Assembly: GCA_964035575.1 (NCBI GenBank)
Contig: OZ037934.1
Coordinates: 372,001 to 436,000, forward strand
Reading direction: 5' to 3'
DNA: 64,000 nucleotides
DNA from: Rhynchopus sp. YZ270_cl-10
Taxonomy: Eukaryota > Euglenozoa > Diplonemea > Diplonemida > Diplonemidae
Within the stretch, counting starts at the first letter, position 1. Every line of letters begins with the position of its first letter. Under the pieces are notes generated by a model that did no database searches, was not told the DNA's origin, and saw only the letters and a list, made by a program, of their open reading frames with translations. The translations under genes were made by a program, and so were the position numbers. Below, piece by piece: positions 34,680 to 44,268 of the stretch.

Positions 34680-35929
34680 AGGGTGGGGGGGGAACAGAAA
34701 AAATATAACTTAAAAAGCGTTTGGAACAGTGGAGAATCCCAGAGGAGGTCTACGCTAATACAAACCAAGTTTTTTTTTTTTTCAAAGAAAAAGTTTGTGG
34801 GTCCGGGGGTGGTATGTCAACGATGCAAACCAAAAATTGTTTTTTCAAAAAAAAACTTGAAAAGGCGAATCTCAAAAAAAAATAAAAAGTCTGAACAAAG
34901 TTTTTGGCTGTTTTCTGGAACAAAAGTACGTGGGAGGGAGAGGGACGGAGGAGGAGCGGGGGGAAGAGAGCAAATATTTTGAAAATAAAAATTGTGACAT
35001 TCCCTTCAAAAGGTGTCCTATTCATTCAAAATGTTGATCTCTATTTTATTTATTTTTCAAAAAAAAAATGTGTACGTGTGTGCCCCGTTTGGCGCTGTAT
35101 TTTATTTTATTTTTGTGTTTATTTTTGTACAATTTATTTGAGGGTCCTCGAGTGGGACATTGCTGTTGATTTTTTTTCTTCTATTCTGATCAAAAGGTGA
35201 CTTATCGAGAGGCTTTGGTTCACCGTCTCCAGTGCCTGCGTCCGTCAGTTTTGTTTGTGTGAAAGCGGTTGCTATTTGAATATTTTTTATTGTGCTTTCA
35301 TCCGGATGGCTGGCATCATACAGTGGGTCCGTCGGAGGTGTCCATGCCTCAGTCACTAATCCCCCCCTTTTTTTTAATCTTCAGATCCCACAAAGGATTT
35401 GTGAGGCCAAAAAAGTCTTTTTCCCATTTTCAGTATTGTCCGTTGTTCGGATATGTTCCCTTTCCCCCACCCCATCTTCTTTTTTTCTATTTCATATACC
35501 TTTCTGTTCAGTAGAATCGAATATGAATTTTTTTTTTGTTTTTTTTTTTTTTTTTTTGAAAAGGCAGCTTTCCCCCTTCTCTCGCCCCTCTAATTACCTC
35601 CGCCCTCCACCTCCTCCTACGCTGGCTTTTATTGTTATCTTTCTTGACGGATAGAAGTGAAGTTTTTGTCTTTTAAAGATGTGCATGCATGATGGCATTC
35701 GTCTTTTGATTGTTTCTTTTCCTTTTTTTTCTTTTGAATTTTACGAATTTACTTTGTGCAATTGCTGTTGCCATAGAAGGAAATTGCAGATCCCACGAAA
35801 AACCCGATCGATGGGCAGTGGTCGCGCTAATTATGGGAAAAAATGGGGGAAAAATGGATTTCGGGTACGGAAAAACGTTCCTTGAAAAGGTTAGCTGGGG
35901 AGGCCCGCGGAAACCCCGTTTTGTGGCAT

Positions 35930-36420
35930 TTCCGGGCCAATCCCGGCTTGTGGTGGGGTATATACGGAAAAATGGACAAAATTTTAGTGACTTAAATTTT
36001 CGCAAAATATGAACCCATACTCGTAAACAAGGGTCATTTTCAGGAAAATTCGGAAAATTCCGAGATTTGGAAGCAATTTTTCTCCTGAAAATCAGTGGGT
36101 TTTCAGCCCCAAAACATACCGCGATTGGAATTTCCGGAATCCGTCCGCACTGTGGTGGGGTCACTTTGCCGAAATGGCCAATTTTTTGGTTTTGGTCAAA
36201 ATCCATGTGGGTAAAGAGGGCCAAGGTAAATCCCACAACCAGATTTTCTCTCCCTGATCCTGACGTCTTGCAACATGAAAATGCGCGAAAACACCGGCAT
36301 TTGCATTTCCGGAATCCGTCCGTTCTGTGGTGGGGTCAATTTGCCGAAATGGACAAGTTCTTGGTTTTGGTCAAACCCCGTCAGTGTAAGGTAAAGGGGG
36401 CAAGTGTTTGCCTGTAGAAA
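35930..36420 (+). repeat. CCGGAATCCGTCCG interspersed repeat block
   Basis: Three diverged units of about 170 bp share GCATTTCCGGAATCCGTCCG followed by GTGGTGGGGTCA and GCCGAAATGGACAA. The same family, including the linking AAGGTAAATCCCACAACCAG stretch, recurs at about 52280-52900 and, reversed, at about 60555-60625. Confidence 0.7.
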
Positions 36421-37084
36421 CTGGTAGGGAACAAGAAGCGCCGCAGGCGCACGGTAACCAACTTTTTTTTTTTCTCTTTTCTTTTTTCTCCTCTTTCTTT
36501 TGACTTCCGAGCCAATTGCATTCCACGGCGGGGTCACATGTATATGCAAGTCCACTATGTGGTGGTCTTACTCAACAATATTAGAACTTCTGGTTTCTTA
36601 ATGAAATCCCCGTACTGCAAAAAAAAACGTTCCTACCAAAACCCCCAAAAATCCCGGGATGAGGGATGGACTTTAGCGCGAGCTCTGGATGGGGTCACTT
36701 TTTTTTTTTTTTTAAAATTGATTTCTCATAAGCAATAAGAGGCTTAGGTTCATCTTTTCAACGTACAATACTGTGTACAGAACCCTACCCTGGTTGGCGA
36801 TTGTAGATTCAACCAAACAAAACAAACAAAAAGAAAAATGGTGAAAAGAAAAAAGAGGGGGGCTTTTTTTTTACGACAACAAAAAAGGAAATCCTAGGGG
36901 GAAGGGGAGATACTTTAAATATTTTGGGGCATTGCTTACCCAACCGTAGTGGGGAGTTTTTTTTTTTTTTCTCTCTCTCTTTTCCCCCCCCTTTTTTTTC
37001 TCTTTTCTTTTTCCCGGTCGGTGGTATATACAGGGGTAGTCGGGGTTCCCAAGCTCCCTTATTTCTTTTTCTTTTTTTTATCAA

Positions 37085-37116
37085 GCTGACTAAGCAACGA
37101 GAGGCTTAGGGTCATC
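37085..37116 (+). repeat. Dispersed stem-loop repeat, copy 8
   Basis: GCTGACTAAGC pairs with GCTTAGGGTCATC around AACGAGAG, then TTATAAACTTTTC and a T/C tract. Lies 690 bp before the Ubl-LRR gene. Confidence 0.55.
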
Positions 37117-37809
37117 TTATAAACTTTTCTTTTTTTCTTTTTCCCCTCCATTTCCCCCCTTCTCAAATCCTACCTATTGTGGCAAACGTGAGACGAAAAC
37201 AAATGTAGTGGGGGTGAAAAAACGCATTTCAACGATGTGTGCACTAAAAAAACATAGCAAAAGACTTCCAAAAGAACCTCCTCAATTTTCAACATTATGC
37301 AAAAAAAGGCAGTTTGACAGATTCGACAAACACAACAAAGAAAAAAAGGCTTTTATCTTTTGAGACAGTACCTTCCTCCCCTTGCCCCCCCTCATACCAA
37401 AGGTACACTCTTTACTAAATTTATTTTGTATCTTTTGTTCCTGCTTTGGGCCATTCTATGAAACGGGGAGAGGTTTTTTTTTTCCCCCACTAGCTCTCAG
37501 TAGGTTGTCAGATTATCACATTTCCCACTAACTCTCAGTAGGCTCTCACGGCTCTCAATAGCTCTCACGGAGACGATCATAGATGGTTCGTGCTTACAGT
37601 AGCAATTGACGAAAAAGTGATGAAAAATGCACCAGAAGTGCTCACACAGTCCACTACCTGATACGGAGTGCCTCAGAGAGGGTCAAATAAAGAGTGCATA
37701 ACCCATATCTTCTTCATTCTTTCCTCCCTATAACAACATCCAGTTAAGAGATGGATGGTCAATCGTGTGTCTTGCACCACTCCCACAACAGAAAACACAC
37801 AACACACCA

Positions 37810-38985
37810 ATGGAACTCAACATCGAGGGATTTGATGGTCAGACGTACGTCGTCGATGTGGATGTGGATGACACAGCGAAGCACCTGCGGCGGAAGGTGG
37901 CAACTGAAGCGGGGTTTGCTGAAGACAGCTTTGACATGTACGTCAGAGGGAAAGACGAAGGAGAGGACATCAACATCAAGTCGCTGAGTGCTGGTGACAC
38001 AGTCGTGTTGACGCAGAATAAGAAACAAGAATCCACTGCAGCTCTTCATGCATTGGGTGAGACAGACCTCACACCAGAGAGGCTTGCGAGTGTAAAAGAC
38101 CCCGAGGTAGCGCAGTTGTTTCTGCAGGCAGAAGTTGTAACTGCGACTCCGCGCAGGTTCCTCGCAAACACTAATTTACGTAGCCTTGATCTGAGTACCC
38201 CGTTGGCTGTTACTGCGATTGGTGACCGCTTCTTATCACATTGCACGTCGTTAACCTCCATCAACCTTGCAGGATTGGGCAGTGTCACAAGCCTTGGGAA
38301 CAACTTCTTAACAGGTTGCAAGTCGTTAACCTCCATCGACTTTGCAGGATTGAGCAGTGTGACAAGCCTTGGGAACAACTTCTTATCAGAATGTACGGCG
38401 TTAACCTCCATCAACTTTTCAGGATTGGGCAGTGTCACAAGCCTTGGATACTACTTCTTATCCTGTTGCGCGTCGTTAACCTCAATCGACTTTGCAGGAT
38501 TGGGAAGTGTCACAAGCCTTGGTGACCTCTTCTTATCAGAATGTACGGCGTTAACCTCCGTCAACTTTGCAGGATTGTGTAGTGTCACAAGCCTTGGTGG
38601 CAGCTTCTTATCATGTTGCACGTCGTTAACCTCCATCGACTTTGCAGGATTGTGCCATGTCACAAGCCTTGAGAACTACTTCTTAGCAGATTGCATGTCG
38701 TTAACCTCAATCGACTTTTCAGGATTGGGCAGTGTCACAAGCCTTGGTGGCAGCTTCTTATCACATTGCAAGTCGTTAACCTCCATCACCTTTGCAGGAT
38801 TGAGCAGTGTCACAAGCCTTGAGAACCACTTCTTAGAAAATTGCACGTCGTTAACCTCAATCGACTTAGCAGGATTGAGTGGCGTGACGCGAGTTGGGAA
38901 CAGATTTCTTGAAGGTTGCATTTCTTTAGAAACACGCGACCAGTACAAGGAGTGGGCCTCATCAAGAAGGAGTCAGGCTGGATGA
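37810..38985 (+). CDS. Ubiquitin-like domain fused to BspA-type leucine-rich repeats
   Basis: 391 residues from ATG 37810 (ACCAATGG context, acceptor-like CAG 18 bases upstream). Residues 1-72 fit the ubiquitin fold: a strand pair MELNIEGFDGQTYVVDVDV, a helix DTAKHLRRKVATEAG, then MYVRGKD and a TVVLTQN strand. There is no terminal Gly-Gly, so it is not a conjugated ubiquitin. A linker leads to about nine 25-residue repeats of the form TSLGNNFLxxCxSLTSIDFAGLxSV, the BspA/TpLRR class found in bacterial and protist surface or binding proteins. The repeats are also nearly identical as 75-bp DNA units, so number may vary by unequal crossing-over. No signal peptide or membrane segment, so a cytosolic binding protein is likely. 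Confidence 0.8.
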   Translation: MELNIEGFDGQTYVVDVDVDDTAKHLRRKVATEAGFAEDSFDMYVRGKDEGEDINIKSLSAGDTVVLTQNKKQESTAALHALGETDLTPERLASVKDPEVAQLFLQAEVVTATPRRFLANTNLRSLDLSTPLAVTAIGDRFLSHCTSLTSINLAGLGSVTSLGNNFLTGCKSLTSIDFAGLSSVTSLGNNFLSECTALTSINFSGLGSVTSLGYYFLSCCASLTSIDFAGLGSVTSLGDLFLSECTALTSVNFAGLCSVTSLGGSFLSCCTSLTSIDFAGLCHVTSLENYFLADCMSLTSIDFSGLGSVTSLGGSFLSHCKSLTSITFAGLSSVTSLENHFLENCTSLTSIDLAGLSGVTRVGNRFLEGCISLETRDQYKEWASSRRSQAG

Positions 38986-39277
38986 GCTGCGCAGTGGAGC
39001 ACAACACTGCAATGCTTTGTGGTAGTGTTTTGCACACAGAGTGTTCTATGAAGAGTCGCGCGTCGGCAGAAGCTGTAGGTGAATTGCTTGTCATTGATGT
39101 ACATCGTCTTACTGAGAACATGAATGTGTGCACAAGAACTACCGCCTTCACTTCTTTTGCCACAAACACCCTGAGTCTGAGGTCTCATTGGGTGCTCTTT
39201 AGTGTGTGTGTGACGAAACGAGGGTGGTTTGGGATTGTATTGGGGGTAGGGTAGGGGCATTTTGTGTGCAGCATTTG

Positions 39278-39342
39278 TGGTGTGGCTGAAAGGGGGCTAT
39301 TTTGCGCTATTTTCTGCTATTTTGGGGTAGTCGACCACACCA
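39278..39342. mobile_element. Tiny element with TGGTGTGGCTGAA end, 65 bp
   Basis: The left end TGGTGTGGCTGAA is identical to the end of the 59733-60769 element. The right end GTCGACCACACCA matches the complement only in its outer half. The flanks do not form a clear target duplication, so this may be a decayed deletion derivative. Confidence 0.4.
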
Positions 39343-39368
39343 AAATTTTTGAAAAACAAAAGCAACGG

Positions 39369-39436
39369 TGGTGCTCCTGAAATAAAAAATACCAAGTACG
39401 CAACAAGTGCGCAAAATGGGGTTATCAGGAGCACCA
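39369..39436. mobile_element. Tiny inverted-repeat element, 68 bp
   Basis: TGGTGCTCCTGA and TCAGGAGCACCA are exact inverted ends. The flanks AACGG and AACTG may be a 5-bp target duplication with one change. A related right half (AAGTACGC..., ATGGGGTCGTCAGGAGCACC) lies at about 50011-50062. Confidence 0.55.
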
Positions 39437-39566
39437 AACTGTGGTCTTTTTTTTTTAAACATGGTTGCCGACTCAAAAAGACTGTCTTTTTACCACTTCT
39501 CCTCCTCACTCTCTCCCTCTCTTTTTCACCACCACCCACTTCCAGAATGCTCCCCCACCCTACGAG

Positions 39567-41117
39567 ATGTACGATGAGTCATACAATAAACCTACCCGCT
39601 ATTTGATAAGTGGTCTTGAAGGGCCAAGCACGTTGCGGACCACACGCAATACACTGTTGGGGTTTGGCGACCGGCGTGTCATCCTGCACTTGGAAGGGTG
39701 CGAACGGGGAGGGGACCTCAGCTCGCCTCACGACGACGCTGACAACGAAAAGAGCCAGCTCTCCCCACGCCCCCTTTCTCTCAAGAAATACACTCCGCAG
39801 GCGATTTTTCCTCTGAGTCTTGCCACCCCGGTACGATGCGATCGGGACGACGTTTCACGACCATCACCACGAAGAGCGAGGGGACGCGATTTTCGCGAGG
39901 TTTTAGCTGCAAAGGAACATTTGCAGTTTGATGTGAGGGCGCCGGTACATCGCTCATTGCTGGTCTTTGCGGTGAGAAGATCGAAGTCGTTTGCAGGGCA
40001 TTACGAAGGAATGCATGTTGCACGGCATATTGCGTCCTTCTTACCAGGAGCCAAGGCAATGCGTCTTTATGCGTATCCAGTGGTGAATCCGATGAAATGT
40101 GAGTTTCGCCGCCCCGAACGCACCACAGAGCAAGGCCTCGAGCTGACAGAATACAGTGGGGAAAGCACGGCCACATTGCAGAACACAACCCCCACGTGGG
40201 GGCCGTGCCGTTCGCCGTCGTATGGGAGGTCCTCGTCTTCGTCTTCCTATTCTTCAAGCTACTCATCGTCACTCTCTTCTGAGGATCGTGCAGCACCGTA
40301 TCCAATCCCGGAGGCAATCAAAAGGGTGTCCATCAAAGCGGAGAAGGAGAAGGAAGAGGCGACCCCACCTCTGCGAAGACGCCGTCCGACGCAAGCCTTG
40401 TTGTTAAATAATTCTAGTTTTCAGGAGAAGGGGGTAGAAGGGGGGGTGAACAACACCACCCCACGACGGATTCTGCGACGTCCACTGAAACTCTCCGCCA
40501 CAGCACCAGGAGGTCACCACTCCCAATCCACAACGTCAAAGGTGAATCGTGCGCACAGTGTTTCCCCTCGACAGCGCTGTATCGGCAGTCCGGTACGCAC
40601 CGCAGGGCATCGGAGTGCACAGCATCACAGTGTCTCCCCCATGCGACGCTGTGTAGCCAGCCCACTACCTCGCGAAAAAGCGCCTCCATCCCCAAAATAC
40701 GTCCCAGTCCCAACACTCCAACACCGTTCCTCCAGACAGCAACGTGCCGGCAGCTCCACCCCTGCACTGTGTTCACCCCGCAGCAACATAGTCCCCCCCC
40801 GTTCTCCTCGTGTGTTATCCCCAAAGGGTAGGGCCCCCATCCGTGCCATATCCCCAATTCCCGAAAAGCGGGTGCGACGACGAAGCACCTCTGCCTCTTG
40901 TGGGAGAAGTGTGGGAGGAGGGGTAGGGCGGGCCCCATCTGCGTCCCCTGGAGTCGTGAAGTATGGTGGGGGTGTGGTGTCACCACGGGAAAGTCGTGGA
41001 GGAGGGGGAGGAGGTGGGGGTGGTGGTGTGGGGGTAAAACGGCCTGCGGTGATGTCATGTGCAAGGGAACTGTTTGGGATGTCGGGGTGCCACAGTGCAC
41101 GGTCGAGGCGGGCTTAA
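39567..41117 (+). CDS. Ser/Arg/Pro-rich protein, family unknown
   Basis: 516 residues from ATG 39567, the first ATG in a frame open from a TTCCAG acceptor-like site 21 bases upstream. Residues about 8-40 (TRYLISGLEGPSTLRTTRNT) and 95-190 (FREVLAAKEHLQFDV, HRSLLVFAVRRSKSFAGHYEG) look ordered. The rest is disordered: a Ser run near 225-245, then two related blocks HSVSPRQRCIGSPVR and HSVSPMRRCVASPLPR, many SPR/SPK motifs, and a Gly run near 480. Basic Ser-Pro-rich tails are typical of microtubule-binding or phospho-regulated proteins, which is only a suggestion. No domain recognised. Confidence 0.6.
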   Translation: MYDESYNKPTRYLISGLEGPSTLRTTRNTLLGFGDRRVILHLEGCERGGDLSSPHDDADNEKSQLSPRPLSLKKYTPQAIFPLSLATPVRCDRDDVSRPSPRRARGRDFREVLAAKEHLQFDVRAPVHRSLLVFAVRRSKSFAGHYEGMHVARHIASFLPGAKAMRLYAYPVVNPMKCEFRRPERTTEQGLELTEYSGESTATLQNTTPTWGPCRSPSYGRSSSSSSYSSSYSSSLSSEDRAAPYPIPEAIKRVSIKAEKEKEEATPPLRRRRPTQALLLNNSSFQEKGVEGGVNNTTPRRILRRPLKLSATAPGGHHSQSTTSKVNRAHSVSPRQRCIGSPVRTAGHRSAQHHSVSPMRRCVASPLPREKAPPSPKYVPVPTLQHRSSRQQRAGSSTPALCSPRSNIVPPRSPRVLSPKGRAPIRAISPIPEKRVRRRSTSASCGRSVGGGVGRAPSASPGVVKYGGGVVSPRESRGGGGGGGGGGVGVKRPAVMSCARELFGMSGCHSARSRRA

Positions 41118-42514
41118 TTGAAATACATTTCAGTTCCAGGATTTTTGAGTTTTGAAAAAAAAGGTTAGATGGTTCCCCTTGTCTCTGCACCTTGCCTACC
41201 CCCGTCGAACACATTTTCTGAGCGGGTAATAAAATAACCAAATCAGAAATTCAAGAAAAACACAGCCAACCCCCCACACGATGAAGAAGTCATTCACCTT
41301 CACCCGTCGTGCGTCAAGGGATAGCTACCCCCACATCTTCTTATAAGTATACGAAGTTGTTCCTCCCCTTGGTTCCCACACCACCCCCCCCTCTCCAAGA
41401 CCACGGGTCCACGGAGGAGGGGTTATTACAAGTTAATTGTTTTTGTTATTGTACGTTTTGTTGGCATATCTTTGTTTTGTTTTTCCTTTTTTTTTTTTGG
41501 CATATTTTTTTTTTTGTTAAATGGGCACCATAGACGCTTACCTTTTCATCTTCTTTTCTTTTCTTTTCTTTTGCCAAAAAAAAAAGCCTTTTATTTTTCT
41601 CCTCCTCGTTGTTATTCCCCCCTATTCTCTTTTCTTCCCTCCCCCTTTTTTCGTTTCCCGCATACTGCGTATTTTTTGACCCCGCGGCTGTAGCGAGGGT
41701 CTATTCCTTTATGTCAAAGGGGGGGCAGGGGGGAGGGAAGGGAAATGGCCATTCCGAAGGTGTGCTGGTGTGGAAACGGTGTACATTTATATACTCAAAA
41801 TAAAAAATAATAAAAAAAGGACCAAAAAAAAAAAAAAATTTTTGTCTCTCTTGCGTCTTCGAACACATAGATATGTAAATACATACTATTTTTTTTGACC
41901 TTTTTTATTAACCTTTTGTTCACGTATTCATCCTTTGCAGGAAACAATCTTGCTGAAGCTTTGTCTGTTGAGCCAAATACACCGGTCTTTCGTTTCGTTA
42001 AAAAAGCGGTACATTCCAGTAGTGTCGCAGCGTGTCGTAAGGAATCTCTCCGTTCTTTTCATCGAAATCCCTGCGGGTTGGTCCCGCCTACAGTTTCTGT
42101 TCCTCCCAGAACGACTTGTACTTTTCGTAGGTAGGTGCAGGCGCTCTGGACGGTGCAACTTGTGGCTTTTATCTTAGAGCCTTTTCTTTACATCTTCTGT
42201 TGGTCCGCAGGGTGCTTTTGTGCTTTCATTCCAGCTGGCGTTGTGGGTCTGTCAGGAGGTGTGGTGCCCTGCATTAATAACTTCACTTTCTTTTCATCCA
42301 TAACTCTCACAATAGACGAGCAAAGCAAATCTCCTTCCACTCACAGTGCATTCGTCGAGCTTCGGGCAGATATTATACAATTTCGATGAGGTACAAAAGT
42401 GGGTAGATGCGGTCTGCCACTCTGTCATTTCGTTGCCTTTTGCCTTCCTCCAATTTTTTCTTTGTATCCTTTAAGTCTTTCTTCAACAGCCCCAAAAAGG
42501 TATCACATAAAATA
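41118..42514. other. Intergenic, T/C-rich
   Basis: Mostly T and C runs with no convincing gene. At 41930-42380 frames are moderately open but lack starts and splice sites. An ATG at 42407 is in frame with the JmjC gene, but a pyrimidine tract ending in TTCAACAG (42489) follows it. Confidence 0.45.
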
Positions 42515-43801
42515 ATGTCAGAGAGTTCAAAATCTTCAGAGCTTTTATTTGAGTTGTGTGCGGATGATTTGGAAAGTGATGATGAGGTGACAGCATATGC
42601 AGCACAGCTCCGTGAAAAGGACCTCAACACCCGCTGCGAACGCACCTACGCTGTGGAGCAGGCAGTCGTCCACGGCATCAACGGCGAAGGCAACCCGATC
42701 CACAACTCCCGCGACCGTGACCTTTCGAACCTCAAACACTCCTACCTCCCTCCTCTCCTCGACCTCGATGCGCTGCACACCCGCGGCATGGACATCATCC
42801 GCAAGCCTTACGACACCACTTCCCTCGAAGACTTTCACACCAACCATGTCATCACCACCCCAGAACAGCCATACGGACTTCCTTTCATTGCATCGGGTGC
42901 AGCGGAGCAGGGTTCGTGGCCTGCACTGAAGAAGTGGGTGAATGAGGAGACGATAAGCGAAGCCTATGGGGACGTACCATTGCACATCACAGAGGTGTTC
43001 CCGATGGGGGGGTTTGGCAAGGCGCATGCGATAAGACTGCCATTGGCGTTGTATCTGAAATATGCAAAGGAGAATGAGGTGGACTTCCCGTACTATCCGT
43101 TTGAGAGAGATTTTGATAGTGAAACGGCGGTGCAAGAGGGGCGCGCGAAGTTGCTTCAGGATTTTTCTGTTCCGAAATATTTTAGAGATGATGTCTACGC
43201 GTTGACGGCAGAAACTCGCGCTTTGTTTCCAAAACACCAATTTGTTTTGGTAGGCGGACACAGAACCGGTGCAAACATGCATCAAGACCCAATGGGAACA
43301 GCAGCTTGGAACACTCTCATTGCAGGAAACAAACGCTGGGTCTTCTTCCCTCCAAACACCAACCCTGAGGTCCTCCTGACAGGCAAAGAGGCCTCCACCA
43401 CCACCAACACTACCACACTTCCTATGTCCGGGGGAGGTGGGGGAGGAGCCGGCGTGATGACCATGAGCAAAGTAGGAGGCAAAGGGCCTGTCAACTGGTG
43501 GCTCGATGTGTACCCTCTCCTCATCGCTGAGGACGCAAATGGAAGCAGTCTTGCGAAGCGTCTTGGCATGGTGGAGGTGCTCCAAAAGGCTGACGAAACC
43601 ATTTACACCCCGCCATACTGGTTCCATGCGGTCCTCAACGTCACAGACTACACCATAGCTGCAACAGGAAACGTGCTTTCCCCCCTGATGCTGAAGCAGC
43701 AGTGGACGTACTACAAAAAGACGTACCCGCAAGACGCAGAAATCCTTCGTGAAGAGGTTCTTAAAAGAGGGCTTCTGGAGGCATCTGATTTGCCAGTCTA
43801 A
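42515..43801 (+). CDS. JmjC-domain oxygenase, JMJD6-like
   Basis: JmjC enzymes are Fe(II)- and 2-oxoglutarate-dependent and hydroxylate or demethylate proteins; JMJD6 acts on lysines of splicing factors and histones. This protein has 428 residues from ATG 42515; an in-frame ATG at 42407 would add 36 residues, but an acceptor-like CAG lies between them. VPKYFRDDVY, then MHQDPMGTAAWNTLIAGNKRWVFFPP carry the metal ligands His256 and Asp258 and the 2-oxoglutarate lysine; the third ligand is His371 in PYWFHAVLNVTDYTIAATGN. Order and spacing match JMJD6. A low-complexity loop (TTTNTTTLPMSGGGGGGAG, about 300-320) interrupts the fold. No basic nuclear signal like that of animal JMJD6 is obvious, so its target and location are open. 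Confidence 0.88.
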   Translation: MSESSKSSELLFELCADDLESDDEVTAYAAQLREKDLNTRCERTYAVEQAVVHGINGEGNPIHNSRDRDLSNLKHSYLPPLLDLDALHTRGMDIIRKPYDTTSLEDFHTNHVITTPEQPYGLPFIASGAAEQGSWPALKKWVNEETISEAYGDVPLHITEVFPMGGFGKAHAIRLPLALYLKYAKENEVDFPYYPFERDFDSETAVQEGRAKLLQDFSVPKYFRDDVYALTAETRALFPKHQFVLVGGHRTGANMHQDPMGTAAWNTLIAGNKRWVFFPPNTNPEVLLTGKEASTTTNTTTLPMSGGGGGGAGVMTMSKVGGKGPVNWWLDVYPLLIAEDANGSSLAKRLGMVEVLQKADETIYTPPYWFHAVLNVTDYTIAATGNVLSPLMLKQQWTYYKKTYPQDAEILREEVLKRGLLEASDLPV

Positions 43802-44268
43802 AAAAGACCCCTTTTTTGGGCATTAAATTGCATCCGGGGGGAGGGGGTCTTGTTAGCCTGAAACTCTATGAAGGTTGTACCTGAGGGTTGAAAGTCATGT
43901 TACGCCACTGGCGGAGGTTTGCAGGAATGTCGCCTGGTCTCATCCATTTTTCTGTTATGTGTGTAGTGTGCACCACGACTTCCAAATCCTGTGTTCTCAG
44001 AGAAAAAAAATTGGCAAAAAAGAAAAAGCTACACCCCTTATGAATACCTTCTCTCTCCTCTCCTCTGTGCACATGAAGGAGGCGATGCTCAATGAGAACA
44101 TGAGCACAAAACAGACTTCGCGTCTCTCTGAGTGGATGCATCTTCCTTTAAGAAGATTTGTGCAATCAACGAAACAACTTTATTTCCCCCTACCTACTAT
44201 TTTATTACCAGAGACACACAATAACACACACAGACCACCCACCACCACATCCCCCCTGCCCGCGGCCC
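43802..44268. other. Intergenic, 467 bp
   Basis: No repeat family or gene recognised. CAG acceptor-like sites lie at 44211 (TTATTACCAG) and 44233 before the next ATG. Confidence 0.4.

Larger units (their letters stand above)
34511..37809. other. Intergenic: inverted repeat, dispersed repeats
   Basis: No credible gene. Holds an inverted-repeat element (34574-34679), a CTACGCTAATAC repeat (34743-34780), stem-loop copies (35196-35224, 36731-36756, 37085-37116), the CCGGAATCCGTCCG repeat block (about 35930-36420), a GCGCCGCAGGCGCACGGTA hairpin (about 36436), an A-rich-tailed repeat (about 36771-36835) and CTCTCAGTAGG repeats (about 37490-37560). An acceptor-like CCCACAACAG lies 18 bases before the next ATG. 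Confidence 0.5.
38986..39566. other. Intergenic with two tiny inverted-repeat elements
   Basis: Two candidate elements lie at 39278-39342 and 39369-39436. The rest shows no gene. A CACTTCCAG acceptor-like site lies 21 bases before the next ATG. Confidence 0.5.

Noticed and set aside
42545-43732. 395-aa minus-strand frame opposite the JmjC gene
   Set aside because: No recognisable family, and the + strand frame has a complete JmjC active site; an antisense by-product.
44158-44268. Extending the EF-hand protein to an upstream non-ATG start
   Set aside because: The first ATG in frame is 44269 and acceptor-like CAG sites at 44211 and 44233 separate it from the upstream frame.
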